A DNA stretch of 64,000 bases. It comes from CAVSVP01 sp963731125. GTDB taxonomy: Bacteria; Pseudomonadota; Gammaproteobacteria; Competibacterales; Competibacteraceae. Shown piece by piece: positions 47,423 through 56,053 of this stretch; position 1 is the first letter of the stretch; the number at the start of each line of letters is the position of its first letter. The stretch is taken from NCBI GenBank assembly GCA_963731125.1, contig CAVSVP010000005.1:47499-111498 (forward strand), read 5' to 3'. Both the position numbers and the translations under genes were made by a program. The notes below the pieces were generated by a model. It was given only the letters and a program-made list of their open reading frames with translations, searched no databases and was not told the DNA's origin.

Positions 47423-47589
47423 ACTAATGGGAAGGTTTTTGCACTTCAGCAGGCTTTGGTGACACTCAAACGAGCCCCTTGTCTAGCCAAGCCTAAGTAT
47501 AGGCATCGGCTGATAAAAGGCGTAAAATTTAGTTGTGCCTTTTGATTGCCATTCAAAGGTCGGCAAGACCAATTATGCAGTAACTTAAC

Positions 47590-47738
47590 AATAGTTCGGA
47601 CAGTTTTGAGCATAAAAAATCAATCACTTATCACTGAAAATCGAATTAAATCAAACTTAGGCCCTACGCTGAGTTGCATTTAATTCCGTAAGTATTTGAT
47701 TCGTCGTCCTGAAACCATCTAAAACTGTCCGAAGTATT
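47590..47738. repeat. MITE-like element upstream of the third binding-protein gene
   Basis: Terminal inverted repeats TTCGGACAGTTTT (47595-47607) and AAAACTGTCCGAA (47721-47733) are perfect; the match extends outward to AATA with one mismatch. The interior is AT-rich with no coding frame. Its right edge lies about 45 bases before the start of the next gene, so it could carry or replace the promoter. Confidence 0.65.
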
Positions 47739-47782
47739 GAACTTAATAAATTTATATAAAATTGAACGATTAAGGAGGAGAT

Positions 47783-49054
47783 ATGTTTACGCTACGGTTA
47801 TTTATTTTAAGTGTGCTCTGTGCGTTCTCTGCACTAACCTTGGCGGTAGAAGTCAAAATAGCTTGCGGTGGTCCGATTGGCCAAGAGTTGTATTTGTGTG
47901 AGCAGGCTGTCAAGGCTTGGTCAGAACAAACGGGCCATACGGCGACTGTGGTTCCGTCTCCCGCGACGACAGACCAACGCTATAAAAAATTTAGCGAGCT
48001 ATTAAAGGCAGGTGATGCCAACATTGATGTTTATGAAATAGACGTTATCTGGCCGGGTCTGCTGGCGGAATATTTTATTGATCTCCGTAAGTTTATCCCC
48101 GAAGAAGAGATTCAAAAGCATTTTCCAGCCATCATCGAAAATAATACGGTTGATGACCGCTTAGTCGGAATGCCCTGGTACACGGATGTCGGTCTACTCT
48201 ACTACCGAACGGATCTGCTAGCGAAATACGATGAGAAGGTGCCGGAAACTTACTCTGAACTAGCTGACACGGGGCTTCGCATTCAGACCAAAGAGCGCGA
48301 GGCGGGCAATGACCAGATCTGGGGCTATGTTTTTGAAGGAGATAACTACGAAGGGTTAATGTGTAATGTCATGGAATGGTTGGTCGCGTATGATGGTGGC
48401 ACCGTGGTTGACAACGCCGGCAAGGTAACGATTAATAATCTTCAGGCGATAACCGCTGTCGATCGAGCCGCGGGTTGGATTGGTACCATTGCACCTTCTA
48501 GCGTGACTAACTTTCGCGAAGAAGATGCCCGGCTAACATTTATGCGGGGAGATGCCGTCTTTATGCGCAACTGGCCCTACGTCTGGAATCTGCTCCAGGT
48601 CGATGAGATGAGTCCCGTGGCGGGTAGAGTCGACATTGCCCCCCTGCCCAAGGGTGGCGAACGTGGCAAACACGCGAGCACGTTGGGAGGTTGGCAACTT
48701 GGCGTTAGTAAATTCTCCAAACACCCCGAGGTGGCAGCCGATCTGGTAAGTTATCTAACCAGCGAGGAAGTGCAGAAAGAGCGAGCCGTTGAGGGCTCTT
48801 TTGCGCCCACTATCAGAAGCCTGTACATAAATTTTGACGTGCTGCGGGCAAACCCGGTCTTCGCCAAATTGCAGCCAATCTTGGACAAGGCGGTAGCACG
48901 ACCGACCAGCCAAACAGGTAGTCATTATCAGGCCGTCTCAATGGCCACCTCGACCACGGTGCACAAGATCTTGCAGGGTAAGGAATCCGCCGCAAAAGGA
49001 TTGGCTGCTTTACAGGATGAACTCCAGCCAATTCTAACCGGCGGCAACCAGTAA
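47783..49054 (+). CDS. ABC transporter sugar-binding protein (family 1), paralogue 3
   Basis: A 423-residue periplasmic binding protein with signal peptide LRLFILSVLCAFSALTLA and mature start VEVKIACGGPIGQELYLCEQA. Shares DVYEIDVIWPGLLAEYFIDL, GMPWYTDVGLLYYR, and FMRNWPYVWNL with the other two. ATG behind AAGGAGGAGAT. Divergent from the transporter operon, so expressed separately; it probably supplies a second substrate to the same permeases (inference). Slightly diverged at the C terminus, which ends LTGGNQ in place of RGGRW. Confidence 0.88.
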   Translation: MFTLRLFILSVLCAFSALTLAVEVKIACGGPIGQELYLCEQAVKAWSEQTGHTATVVPSPATTDQRYKKFSELLKAGDANIDVYEIDVIWPGLLAEYFIDLRKFIPEEEIQKHFPAIIENNTVDDRLVGMPWYTDVGLLYYRTDLLAKYDEKVPETYSELADTGLRIQTKEREAGNDQIWGYVFEGDNYEGLMCNVMEWLVAYDGGTVVDNAGKVTINNLQAITAVDRAAGWIGTIAPSSVTNFREEDARLTFMRGDAVFMRNWPYVWNLLQVDEMSPVAGRVDIAPLPKGGERGKHASTLGGWQLGVSKFSKHPEVAADLVSYLTSEEVQKERAVEGSFAPTIRSLYINFDVLRANPVFAKLQPILDKAVARPTSQTGSHYQAVSMATSTTVHKILQGKESAAKGLAALQDELQPILTGGNQ

Positions 49055-49363
49055 ATTTTGCTCTATACTCTTTTAGCAAATCCGTTAGCAAACCTGAATA
49101 GGGCGCACGTTTCAAATTGGGGTGTATGTTTTAGGCGCAGGCCGGCTTTTTTGTCTGCCGTTGTTATGCTTGCTGTTAGCTTAATCGTTAACTTTTTAAT
49201 TGTCATTTTTTGGCCGTCTATACGGATTGGATACTGAATCTAATAAAGAGTGCCGTGCGTATAATGCATAGGTCGTCTGATAAAAAATTAACCGTGATTT
49301 GTCGTTAGGTATTTAATTGTTGTTCGGTAAATCTGCAAAAGTGCTGCCAAGGGGAATTACGCT

Positions 49364-49822
49364 ATGAATGACTCTTTAAAGCTGTTTTCTATTTTTAGTT
49401 TGGTTCTTTCCGGAAGGAAAGTTTTTTGTGGTTTACTATTAGCCGGTATGTCATTGATTCCCATCTTTGCCAATGCCGCTGATGTAATCGAAGGTAAGAT
49501 GAATGGTCTGCATTGTGCTCAGGAAGGAATAGTCTGCCCCATTGAAGATCTGGATGCCGTGATTGCGCTGGAGTCAGATTTTGTTGTCACAACGCCTGAT
49601 GGAAAGTTTTATCTCATTCCTAACGTAGATCGCGCCGTTAAGGCTAGATATATCCTGCAAGATGTGAGAGTGAAAGGCACCCTACATCCCCGCTACCAAT
49701 CCATTGTTGCCGATGAATTTCAAGTGAAAAACGACGATGGCAGTTACAGGACTGCCTGGTCACCAGAACTGCAGGAGCGTGTTTATGGAGATCTTAAGCT
49801 GCCTGGATCGACCCGTCCGTAA
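49364..49822 (+). CDS. Secreted protein of unknown function, tandem paralogue 1
   Basis: A 152-residue protein with a signal segment (FCGLLLAGMSLIPIFANA). The mature part begins DVIEGKMNGLHCAQEGIVCP, with two cysteines likely to form a disulfide, then DFVVTTPDGKFYLIPNVDRA and KARYILQDVRVKGTLHPRY, ending PGSTRP. It is about half identical to the next gene product. I do not recognise the family; the short beta-rich composition suggests a small sandwich or OB-like fold (inference). ATG behind AAGGGG. Confidence 0.8.
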   Translation: MNDSLKLFSIFSLVLSGRKVFCGLLLAGMSLIPIFANAADVIEGKMNGLHCAQEGIVCPIEDLDAVIALESDFVVTTPDGKFYLIPNVDRAVKARYILQDVRVKGTLHPRYQSIVADEFQVKNDDGSYRTAWSPELQERVYGDLKLPGSTRP

Positions 49823-50292
49823 TGATTAAAGGTAAAATGATAATGCGCTTTCTTAATTACCTAAAGTCTGCGATGTCACCCTTAACAACAGCTGGTGCAT
49901 TGGCGCTCCTGCTGGGTACCGGGTTGGCGTTTCCGCTCTTGGCTAACGCGGCGACCACGATTGAAGGCAAGATGAATGGGATACACTGCGCCACGGAGGG
50001 GGATACCTGCCCTCTCGATAGATTGGATCCACATATTGCCCTAGAACCGGATTTCGTCGTACAGCAACCCGATGGTCAGTACTATTTAATTATCAATCTC
50101 GACCGTGCCGTAAAAGCGCGTTATGTCCTTGACGATGTCAGGGTAACCGGGGAGGTGAATCCCAAATACAATGCTGTCAACGCACAAAAATTGGAAGTCA
50201 AAAAAGAGGGTTCCTACAAAACGGTATGGACACTGGAACTCCAGGAACGTGAGTATTCGGATCTAAGACAGCTTGGTGCAACCAGGCCCTAA
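49822..50292 (+). CDS. Secreted protein of unknown function, tandem paralogue 2
   Basis: A 156-residue paralogue of the preceding gene, with which it overlaps by one base (TAATG). In-frame ATGs at 49837 and 49843 are alternative starts. Signal segment ALALLLGTGLAFPLLANA, then TIEGKMNGIHCATEGDTCP. Conserved between the two: IEGKMNG, HCA, CP, IALE, DFVV, PDG, DRAVKARY, DVRV, ELQER and TRP. The duplication with retained cysteines suggests both are functional, perhaps as partners. Confidence 0.8.
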   Translation: MIKGKMIMRFLNYLKSAMSPLTTAGALALLLGTGLAFPLLANAATTIEGKMNGIHCATEGDTCPLDRLDPHIALEPDFVVQQPDGQYYLIINLDRAVKARYVLDDVRVTGEVNPKYNAVNAQKLEVKKEGSYKTVWTLELQEREYSDLRQLGATRP

Positions 50293-50472
50293 CCGTCAAG
50301 ACCATCTAGTTAAAACGCTTTAGCTCTCCTTAGCCTTTTGGGAGGGAAGACTACGAGGTTAAGGGGAAAGTATGAATCATGGCAAGCCGAGTAGCCTGTT
50401 ATCTGTGTTTTCGAAATCAATAGGCAATCTGATACCATCCGGGCAGGTATTCTCCAACGAGGTAATTAGTGC

Positions 50473-51558
50473 ATGAGGCAGCTTTGTAATAAAAGAATTC
50501 TAACGATTGCCATGAGCTTATTCATTACATCTTGCAGTACGGCAAATCCAGGTTTTGAAAAGCCTGTTAGTTCCATGGGCACGGCAGGCCGTCCGATCCT
50601 GGCGACTAGCAATGATAATCGCGGCAAGGTAATCGCCGTCTTATGGAACGACGCAGAATACGGTTATGTGCATATTGAAAAGGCAGTGGATGCCCAAGAA
50701 CCTAACGATCATCCGATAGCCTTTACGTCCGAGCAAATTCAGCTTGCATTGAGTGAACTACAATTCCAGCAGGGAGAAAAAAAACCCAAGCCACTGTTTA
50801 CCGAGGCAGAGCTTAAGGATATTTCCGGTCCCATTGCCGAGGGCTTGGCCAGGGCTGAACCAGACCAGGATATTACCTTTGCCGCTACTGGAAGACCGGG
50901 AGGTGTGTTAAATTTGCTGACCGAGCGCTCAGTGACCACCGGGCGCGTTTTTTACAAAGACGATCAGCTTAATATCGTTTTTGGGCTGATTCGCGAACCC
51001 TTCGAGGACCAATTTCGTGCCACGGGTGTGCTGCGGCCTTTTATTCCAGGTTCTCGTCAAGGGCCGCTGAAGACGACAAAGGTAACGGTGTTACCGACTA
51101 AGGGTGTGGATTATGCAGCTGCTGAGCGTACGGATTGGATACAAATGGCGCCGTATGCCTGGTCTGAAAAACCGGTTGAGGATAAACTTCCAGCCGGCAT
51201 ACCGGCTGCGCCGGTTGCAGATGCCTCGCCGCCGGCATCCGCGCCTACCTCAACTGCTGGGTCAGCTACTAATGCCCCTTCCGCTGCTGTCGGCAGTACT
51301 GCACCGGTGGTCACTCGCCCGCCAGCGGCACCAGCGGCACCAGCGGCACCAACAGCACGATCGCCATCCACGCCGGTGGTCAGCAGCGCATCTGGGTCGT
51401 CGAGTGCCGGCAGCTCTCCAGTAGCCACCGAAAGCGAGGCAGCCTATTACGGACGCTTCGAAGGACGCCTTAAGACTTTACGCCAGCTGCGAGAACAAGG
51501 TCTGATTACGGAGCAAGAGTACCAGCAAAAACGTCGTGCCATTCTAGAGGAACTATAG
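50473..51558 (+). CDS. Lipoprotein with proline/alanine-rich linker and C-terminal SHOCT domain
   Basis: A 361-residue protein. The N terminus KRILTIAMSLFITSC is a lipoprotein signal with the cysteine near residue 17. An unknown globular region of about 200 residues follows, then a low-complexity Pro/Ala/Ser linker (about 240-315) with three PAAPA units, and a C-terminal SHOCT domain (RFEGRLKTLRQLREQGLITE, then EYQQKRRAILEEL). SHOCT is a short helical oligomerisation motif. It may tether or multimerise an envelope complex; function unknown. Confidence 0.8.
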   Translation: MRQLCNKRILTIAMSLFITSCSTANPGFEKPVSSMGTAGRPILATSNDNRGKVIAVLWNDAEYGYVHIEKAVDAQEPNDHPIAFTSEQIQLALSELQFQQGEKKPKPLFTEAELKDISGPIAEGLARAEPDQDITFAATGRPGGVLNLLTERSVTTGRVFYKDDQLNIVFGLIREPFEDQFRATGVLRPFIPGSRQGPLKTTKVTVLPTKGVDYAAAERTDWIQMAPYAWSEKPVEDKLPAGIPAAPVADASPPASAPTSTAGSATNAPSAAVGSTAPVVTRPPAAPAAPAAPTARSPSTPVVSSASGSSSAGSSPVATESEAAYYGRFEGRLKTLRQLREQGLITEQEYQQKRRAILEEL

Positions 51559-51601
51559 TACTGGGTGTTCATTTTTAGCTGAGACGCTTTGCAGGCTATT
51601 T

Positions 51602-51664
51602 GGTAGGAGCGAGCTTGCTCGCGAACTGTTGTCCGCCGCAATCGTGAGCAAGCTCGATCCTACC
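51602..51664. repeat. REP-type palindrome
   Basis: GGTAGGAGCGAGCTTGCTCG and its partner GAGCAAGCTCGATCCTACC form a long imperfect hairpin; the inner GAGCTTGCTC/GAGCAAGCTC cores are themselves palindromic. Resembles REP sequences of pseudomonads and relatives. Lies between the convergent SHOCT lipoprotein and porin genes, where it could protect both mRNA ends. Confidence 0.75.
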
Positions 51665-51715
51665 GATGAAGGTGGCTTCTAATAGGTTCCGTCTTTTCGT
51701 AGCCAGACTACTTGC

Positions 51716-53032
51716 TTACCACCAGGCTTCCGCTTGTACGCCATAGGTAAAGCCATCATTGGCGTCTTCGAACGTCGTGCCGTCGCTTTCCAGCACCACT
51801 CCTGCTTTACGGGCTGCGCTATTCCAGTTCGCGTAAGTCAGGAAGACCCGCAGTGCGGGACGGGCAAAGAAGCCGCGGCCCGCAGAAATTTCCGGAGCGA
51901 TGGTCGCTTTAAACAAGTCCCGATGGCTGCCCTGTTGAGGGTTAACGCGATCGTAACCCAGCTCAACGGATACATCCAGATAATCCGTAAAGTAATATTT
52001 CGGGCGAATGCCAGTGGAAAACCACCAGTCGATCGGTTCGCCGCTTCGGTCTTTATGCCGCTTCTCGTAAACCAGTGTCCACATGCCGGACCAGGTTTCA
52101 TTGGGCTGGAACAGCAGTGTTTCTACAAGGCGATAGGCGTAAGTGCCCGACTTGGCGGTATTGCTCGATGCGTCCTGCAGTGAGGAGGCAGTTGCATTTC
52201 CATATTGCAGCGCCAGCTTATTGAAGCCGCCCAAGAAGCCGTCCTGGAAATGAATGGCGTTCAGCAAAACGCCGTTGCTGGGATCAAAGTCTTTATCGCT
52301 TTCACTCCAAACTCTGCCGTCAATGCCTAAGGTTAACAAACCGCCGGGGTTGGTTTCGATATTGTATAGACGCAGATCAAAGCTGTTGACAGCCTTGCTG
52401 CTGGATTCAATCCGCTGGCCCTGTATGGTTTGAAACTCTCCTGTTCGTAATCCCGTCACGGGATCGACCACTTCGAAACTCGCAAAGTCAAAATCATCGT
52501 TGGCATTGGAAAACCAGGCAAAGGCCAAATTACCGAAGCCTACATCGACGTCTTCGGCACCGGCACCGGTGCGAGCACCCTGGCCCCAATAAAAGAAGTC
52601 ATTGATATGGACGTCGTGGCGGCGGTAGAAACGCTTGCCGGCCCAGAAGATGGCGCCCCGGAAAAAACCGTCGAAAAGATTGCCGGCTTCTATCCAGGAT
52701 TGGCGAAACGCAGGTTCGGTCTGTTCAAAATCCTGTTCGCCTTCGACGGCAAACGCCATCATGCCGTTGTACTTAAAATAGGCGTTGTTTTCTCCCTCGA
52801 ACAAATTTTGCGAAAAAGCCCATTCACCGTAAATTTCGCATTCGTTTCCCAAGCGATATTTAGCGCCGGCACCGGGGTCCAGGAAGCAGACTTGATCGCC
52901 GCCGTCTGAGTTGCCTCCTGTACCTGCCCGCATATAACCGTGGAATTCAAAGGCGAATGCGCATTGTGCATACAAAACGACCGCTCCGATGATGGCGGCC
53001 CAGCAATACCGTGAAGTATTTATCATTGACAC
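51716..53032 (-). CDS. LamB-type carbohydrate porin (maltoporin family)
   Basis: A 438-residue outer-membrane porin. Signal peptide CWAAIIGAVVLYAQCAFA, mature start FEFHGYMRAGTGGNSDGGDQ, and the family signature in FWAGKRFYRRHDVHINDFFY. Ends AEAWW, an aromatic C terminus expected for assembly by the BAM complex. LamB-family porins pass maltodextrins and other oligosaccharides by a greasy slide of aromatic residues. With the MalFGK-like transporter 6-11 kb away it gives a complete uptake route. Confidence 0.9.
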   Translation of the reverse strand: MSMINTSRYCWAAIIGAVVLYAQCAFAFEFHGYMRAGTGGNSDGGDQVCFLDPGAGAKYRLGNECEIYGEWAFSQNLFEGENNAYFKYNGMMAFAVEGEQDFEQTEPAFRQSWIEAGNLFDGFFRGAIFWAGKRFYRRHDVHINDFFYWGQGARTGAGAEDVDVGFGNLAFAWFSNANDDFDFASFEVVDPVTGLRTGEFQTIQGQRIESSSKAVNSFDLRLYNIETNPGGLLTLGIDGRVWSESDKDFDPSNGVLLNAIHFQDGFLGGFNKLALQYGNATASSLQDASSNTAKSGTYAYRLVETLLFQPNETWSGMWTLVYEKRHKDRSGEPIDWWFSTGIRPKYYFTDYLDVSVELGYDRVNPQQGSHRDLFKATIAPEISAGRGFFARPALRVFLTYANWNSAARKAGVVLESDGTTFEDANDGFTYGVQAEAWW

Positions 53033-53243
53033 ATCTCTCCCCGGATAAGCGTGGTACGCTCGCGTCTATGGCACGAGTCGACCTTACTGAAATTATCAAA
53101 AATACCAAAGCCCCACGTGCTTCCCGACACGCTATCCCTGAAACCTATCACCCTTCGTCAATAAAGTTGTGATGGTTACAACAAAAGCGTAGCATTTTTT
53201 CAACACAATGCACGGAAAATATGTCCCTGTTGTTTTTATGATT

Positions 53244-53669
53244 TTATTCAGGTGAATCCAAACGGTTTCGCAATCGGCTGAGGTCAGCCAGGGTCAAACC
53301 GTGTAGTTCCTCGTTTAACCGGATTTCGAGCTTTTTCCAGTTTTCGTGCAATGGGCAGGCGTGTTGATCGCTGCATTCGGGAAGCCCCAATATGCAGCGC
53401 CGGTTGCTAAAAGAACCATCTATTGCCTCCACGATATCGCCGACCGTCACCTCGCTAGAGCTCCGACTGAGCATCGTGCCGCCATTGGGTCCTCGGCGAG
53501 CGGCAATCAGATTAGCGCGAGACAGCAGGCTGATGATCTTACCCAGAAAGGGGGTAGGCACAGCGGCGCCTTCGCTAATCTCCCGGATCGCTATGAGTCG
53601 CCCGGGTTCTTGAGCAGCCAGATAAGTCATGGCCAGAATCGCGGTTTGTGCCGCTCTACTAAATAGCAT
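53244..53669 (-). CDS. Rrf2-family Fe-S transcriptional regulator
   Basis: A 141-residue Rrf2 regulator. The winged helix is LFSRAAQTAILAMTYLAAQ through AVPTPFLGKIISLLSRANLI and RRGPNGGTML; three cysteines in RRCILGLPECSDQHACPL (C-x6-C-x5-C) fit an Fe-S cluster as in NsrR/IscR types. Such regulators sense nitric oxide, redox state or cluster supply. Divergent from the hemerythrin-like gene, with the heptanucleotide array between them, so it is the likely regulator of that gene and of itself. Confidence 0.9.
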   Translation of the reverse strand: MLFSRAAQTAILAMTYLAAQEPGRLIAIREISEGAAVPTPFLGKIISLLSRANLIAARRGPNGGTMLSRSSSEVTVGDIVEAIDGSFSNRRCILGLPECSDQHACPLHENWKKLEIRLNEELHGLTLADLSRLRNRLDSPE

Positions 53670-53752
53670 GATTGGACCTTTATAAAAGAATAGACAATCT
53701 TTAATTCATTTTTTATAATTATACCTGAAGTTGTCTCCCAATAGTATAAGTG

Positions 53753-54007
53753 GTGAGGCGTGAGGCGTGAGGCGTGAGGCGTGAGGCGTGAGGCGTGAGG
53801 CGTGAGGCGTGAGGCGTGAGGCGTGAGGCGTGAGGCGTGAGGCGTGAGGTGTGAGGTGTGAGGCGTGAGGCGTGAGGCGTGAGGCGTGAGGCGTGAGGCG
53901 TGAGGCGTGAGGCGTGAGGCGTGAGGCGTGAGGCGTGAGGCGTGAGGCGTGAGGCGTGAGGCGTGAGGCGTGAGGGGTGAGGGGTGAGGGGTGAGGGGTG
54001 AGGGGTG
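53753..54007. repeat. Heptanucleotide tandem array (GTGAGGC), about 36 units
   Basis: Uninterrupted seven-base repeat, mostly GTGAGGC, with two GTGAGGT units inside and a run of GTGAGGG units at the right end. Seven is not a multiple of three, so every frame meets a TGA and the array is not translated. It fills the divergent intergenic region between the Rrf2 gene and the hemerythrin gene. The last GAGGGGTGA unit provides the ribosome site for the ATG at 54013. Confidence 0.95.
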
Positions 54008-54012
54008 AAGTG

Positions 54013-54570
54013 ATGATGAAAGCGACAGAACTATTGATGGAAGAACATCGGGTTATCGAGCGGGTCTTGAATGCGCTGGAAACGGCCGCTCAGCGACTGG
54101 AACAAGGGCAAGCGATACGGGCAGGCTTTTTCGCGGAGGTTGCCGATTTTAGCCAGGGCTTTGCCGATGGTTGTCACCACAAAAAGGAGGAGCAGGTGCT
54201 GTTTAAGGCCATGACAAATCACGGCCTGCCGGAACGGGCAGGACCGATTGGCGTCATGCTGGCGGAGCATGAGCAGGGACGGGCTTATTCCCGGGCATTA
54301 CGGGAAGCCGCTCGGCAGTTGGCGGCGGGCGATGATACGGCGCGCGGCACCGTGCTTCGCCATGCCCGAGATTACATTATGCTGCTACGTCAGCATATTG
54401 CCAAAGAAGATAATGTGTTATTTCCGATGGCTGCCAATCTTATTCCGCCGGCAGAACAAACCAGTCTCGCCGAAGACTTCGAGCGTATCGAGCATGAGGA
54501 AACCGGCGAAGGGATACATGAAAAATATTTGGCATTGATCGAGGCATTAGAAAAAGAAGCCATTTCCTAA
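54013..54570 (+). CDS. Hemerythrin-like HHE domain protein
   Basis: A 185-residue four-helix HHE cation-binding protein starting at ATG 54013 or 54016. Iron ligands are visible in MEEHRVIERV, GCHHKKEEQVLF, MLAEHEQGRAY and LLRQHIAKEDNVLFPM, the usual histidine/glutamate set for a diiron site. Members bind oxygen or NO, or repair Fe-S centres (YtfE-like), which fits a divergent Rrf2 regulator. The upstream start at 53998 lies in repeat sequence and is rejected. Followed by a MoaD-like gene on the same strand. Confidence 0.9.
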   Translation: MMKATELLMEEHRVIERVLNALETAAQRLEQGQAIRAGFFAEVADFSQGFADGCHHKKEEQVLFKAMTNHGLPERAGPIGVMLAEHEQGRAYSRALREAARQLAAGDDTARGTVLRHARDYIMLLRQHIAKEDNVLFPMAANLIPPAEQTSLAEDFERIEHEETGEGIHEKYLALIEALEKEAIS

Positions 54571-54608
54571 GCAGATTGCTTGCTGCTTGCAGAGCGAGGT
54601 AACGATTT

Positions 54609-54896
54609 ATGATCGGCATTACGGTGCGATTTTTTAACAGCTTGTCGAGATATGCCAATGGCAAGCCTCAGTTTCCGCTGTTGTTAAAAGAGCCCAGGAC
54701 CATTGGCGATGTGGTAGAAATGCTTAAAGTGCCGGAAAGTGAAATTTTCCTACTGTTGCACAACGGTAGGAATGTGATGCAGGGATTCGGTTTTAACTCC
54801 GGAATCGAAAAAGAACGTGTTCTTAAGGAGGGAGATATTTTGGCGTTTTCCGGGCCGGTTCCCTTCAGTCGCGGCTATGGCTCAGCAGTGGTCTGA
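54609..54896 (+). CDS. MoaD/ThiS-like beta-grasp protein without terminal GlyGly
   Basis: A 95-residue ubiquitin-like protein: ITVRFFNSLSRYANGK at the start, TIGDVVEMLKVPESEIFLLL and LKEGDILAFSGPVPFSRGYG at the end. It ends GSAVV, lacking the diglycine tail that MoaD and ThiS use for sulfur transfer, so it either needs processing or does not carry sulfur. It lies 38 bases after the hemerythrin gene. Similar short proteins accompany tungsten/molybdenum enzymes, but no such enzyme is in this window. Confidence 0.8.
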   Translation: MIGITVRFFNSLSRYANGKPQFPLLLKEPRTIGDVVEMLKVPESEIFLLLHNGRNVMQGFGFNSGIEKERVLKEGDILAFSGPVPFSRGYGSAVV

Positions 54897-54937
54897 ACAT
54901 TAAGGGACTGCGCATGGAAAACGCCACAATTTAACTG

Positions 54938-54980
54938 TTCCGTAGCCTGGATGGAGCTCAGCGGAATCCGGGATTTGCAT
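54938..54980. repeat. Dispersed GTAGCCTGGATGGAGC palindromic repeat, copy 2
   Basis: CCGTAGCCTGGATGGAGCTC followed by AGCGGAATCCGGGATTTG, nearly identical to the copy at 16377-16418. Lies between the MoaD-like and sirtuin genes, which converge, consistent with a 3'-end structural role. Confidence 0.7.
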
Positions 54981-55079
54981 TGGAAGCGAAGAAACTATTT
55001 CGTGCATGATCCCATGTGAGTGACACGGAAGCGTTAACTGCCGCTAAAAAACGTTAGGGATTCACACCAGCCAATCACA

Positions 55080-55934
55080 TCACGTTACTAACTGTTCGGC
55101 AAGGCAAGACAGCGTATCGCCACATGGTGCGGGTATTTTTAACGTCAGTTCGGCGTCGGCGCGGGTGCGGCCTAAATTGATGGCGGCAATGGGTTTACGC
55201 TGCTCTCCGGCCAGACGGCAAAAGCGGTAGCCGGAAAATACCGTTAGCGACGAGCCGACGACCAGCACGGCATCGGCTTCCTGCAGGCGCGCGCAGGCCC
55301 GCTCGACACGGGGGCGTGGTACGGATTCGCCGAAGAAGACGACGCTGGGTTTGACGATACCATTGCAATGTGGACAAACCGGGATTTGAAACCGGTTGAA
55401 ATCCACGCCTTCCAGGTCCGCGTCGCCATCCGGCGTACTGGTGACCGCAAAATGCCGAAAGTCCGGATTCTGCGCCTCCAGGGCTTGCTGAAAGTCGGCC
55501 CGCCATAAACGCTGCCCGCAGTTCAGGCAATCGAGGGTGGCCAGCTGGCCATGGAGATTAATGACTCGGCGGCTGCCGGCTCTTTGATGCAGGCCGTCGA
55601 CGTTCTGAGTGACCAGCTGATGAATGAACCCGGCCGCCTCCAGACGGGCCAGCGCGTAATGAGCCGGGTTGGGTTGTGCCCCGGCAATGCGTTTCCAGCC
55701 CAGCAGACTGCGCGCCCAGTAGCGCTGGCGAACGCTTGCGCGGTTTAGAAAATCTTGGTACTGCACGGGCCGCCGGTGTTTCCATTCGCCGTTGGCATCC
55801 CGGTAATCGGGAATGCCCGATGCCGTACTGCATCCTGCACCGGTCAGCACAAACAGGCGCGGGTGTCGGGTGACAAATCGGACGAGTTCAGCTAACGCGT
55901 CGGTGTCGGTTAAGCGTGCGGAAGAATGCATCAT
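55080..55934 (-). CDS. Sir2-family NAD-dependent protein deacetylase
   Basis: A 284-residue sirtuin. NAD site GAGCSTASGIPDYRD, then TQNVDGLHQRAG, catalytic histidine in NLHGQLATLDCLNC, and a Cys4 zinc site made by CLNC and CPHC. SVVFFGESVPR and LVVGSSLTVFSGYR complete the fold. Removes acyl groups from lysines using NAD. Length matches the class II/IV bacterial type. No obvious operon; the ATG pair at 55934/55931 gives two near-equivalent starts. Confidence 0.93.
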   Translation of the reverse strand: MMHSSARLTDTDALAELVRFVTRHPRLFVLTGAGCSTASGIPDYRDANGEWKHRRPVQYQDFLNRASVRQRYWARSLLGWKRIAGAQPNPAHYALARLEAAGFIHQLVTQNVDGLHQRAGSRRVINLHGQLATLDCLNCGQRLWRADFQQALEAQNPDFRHFAVTSTPDGDADLEGVDFNRFQIPVCPHCNGIVKPSVVFFGESVPRPRVERACARLQEADAVLVVGSSLTVFSGYRFCRLAGEQRKPIAAINLGRTRADAELTLKIPAPCGDTLSCLAEQLVT

Positions 55935-56053
55935 TAGGTGCTTGATCCAAAAATAATATAACTCGGTGACACGGTGACTGTCGCATTAGAGAAAAAATAG
56001 GTAAAGCTAGTTCAAAGGAAAAAGCAACCGACCCGACGACTTGGCAAGGAAGG

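Noticed and set aside
53753..54007. CRISPR array
   Set aside because: The repeat is seven bases with no spacers and no cas genes; it is a simple tandem repeat.
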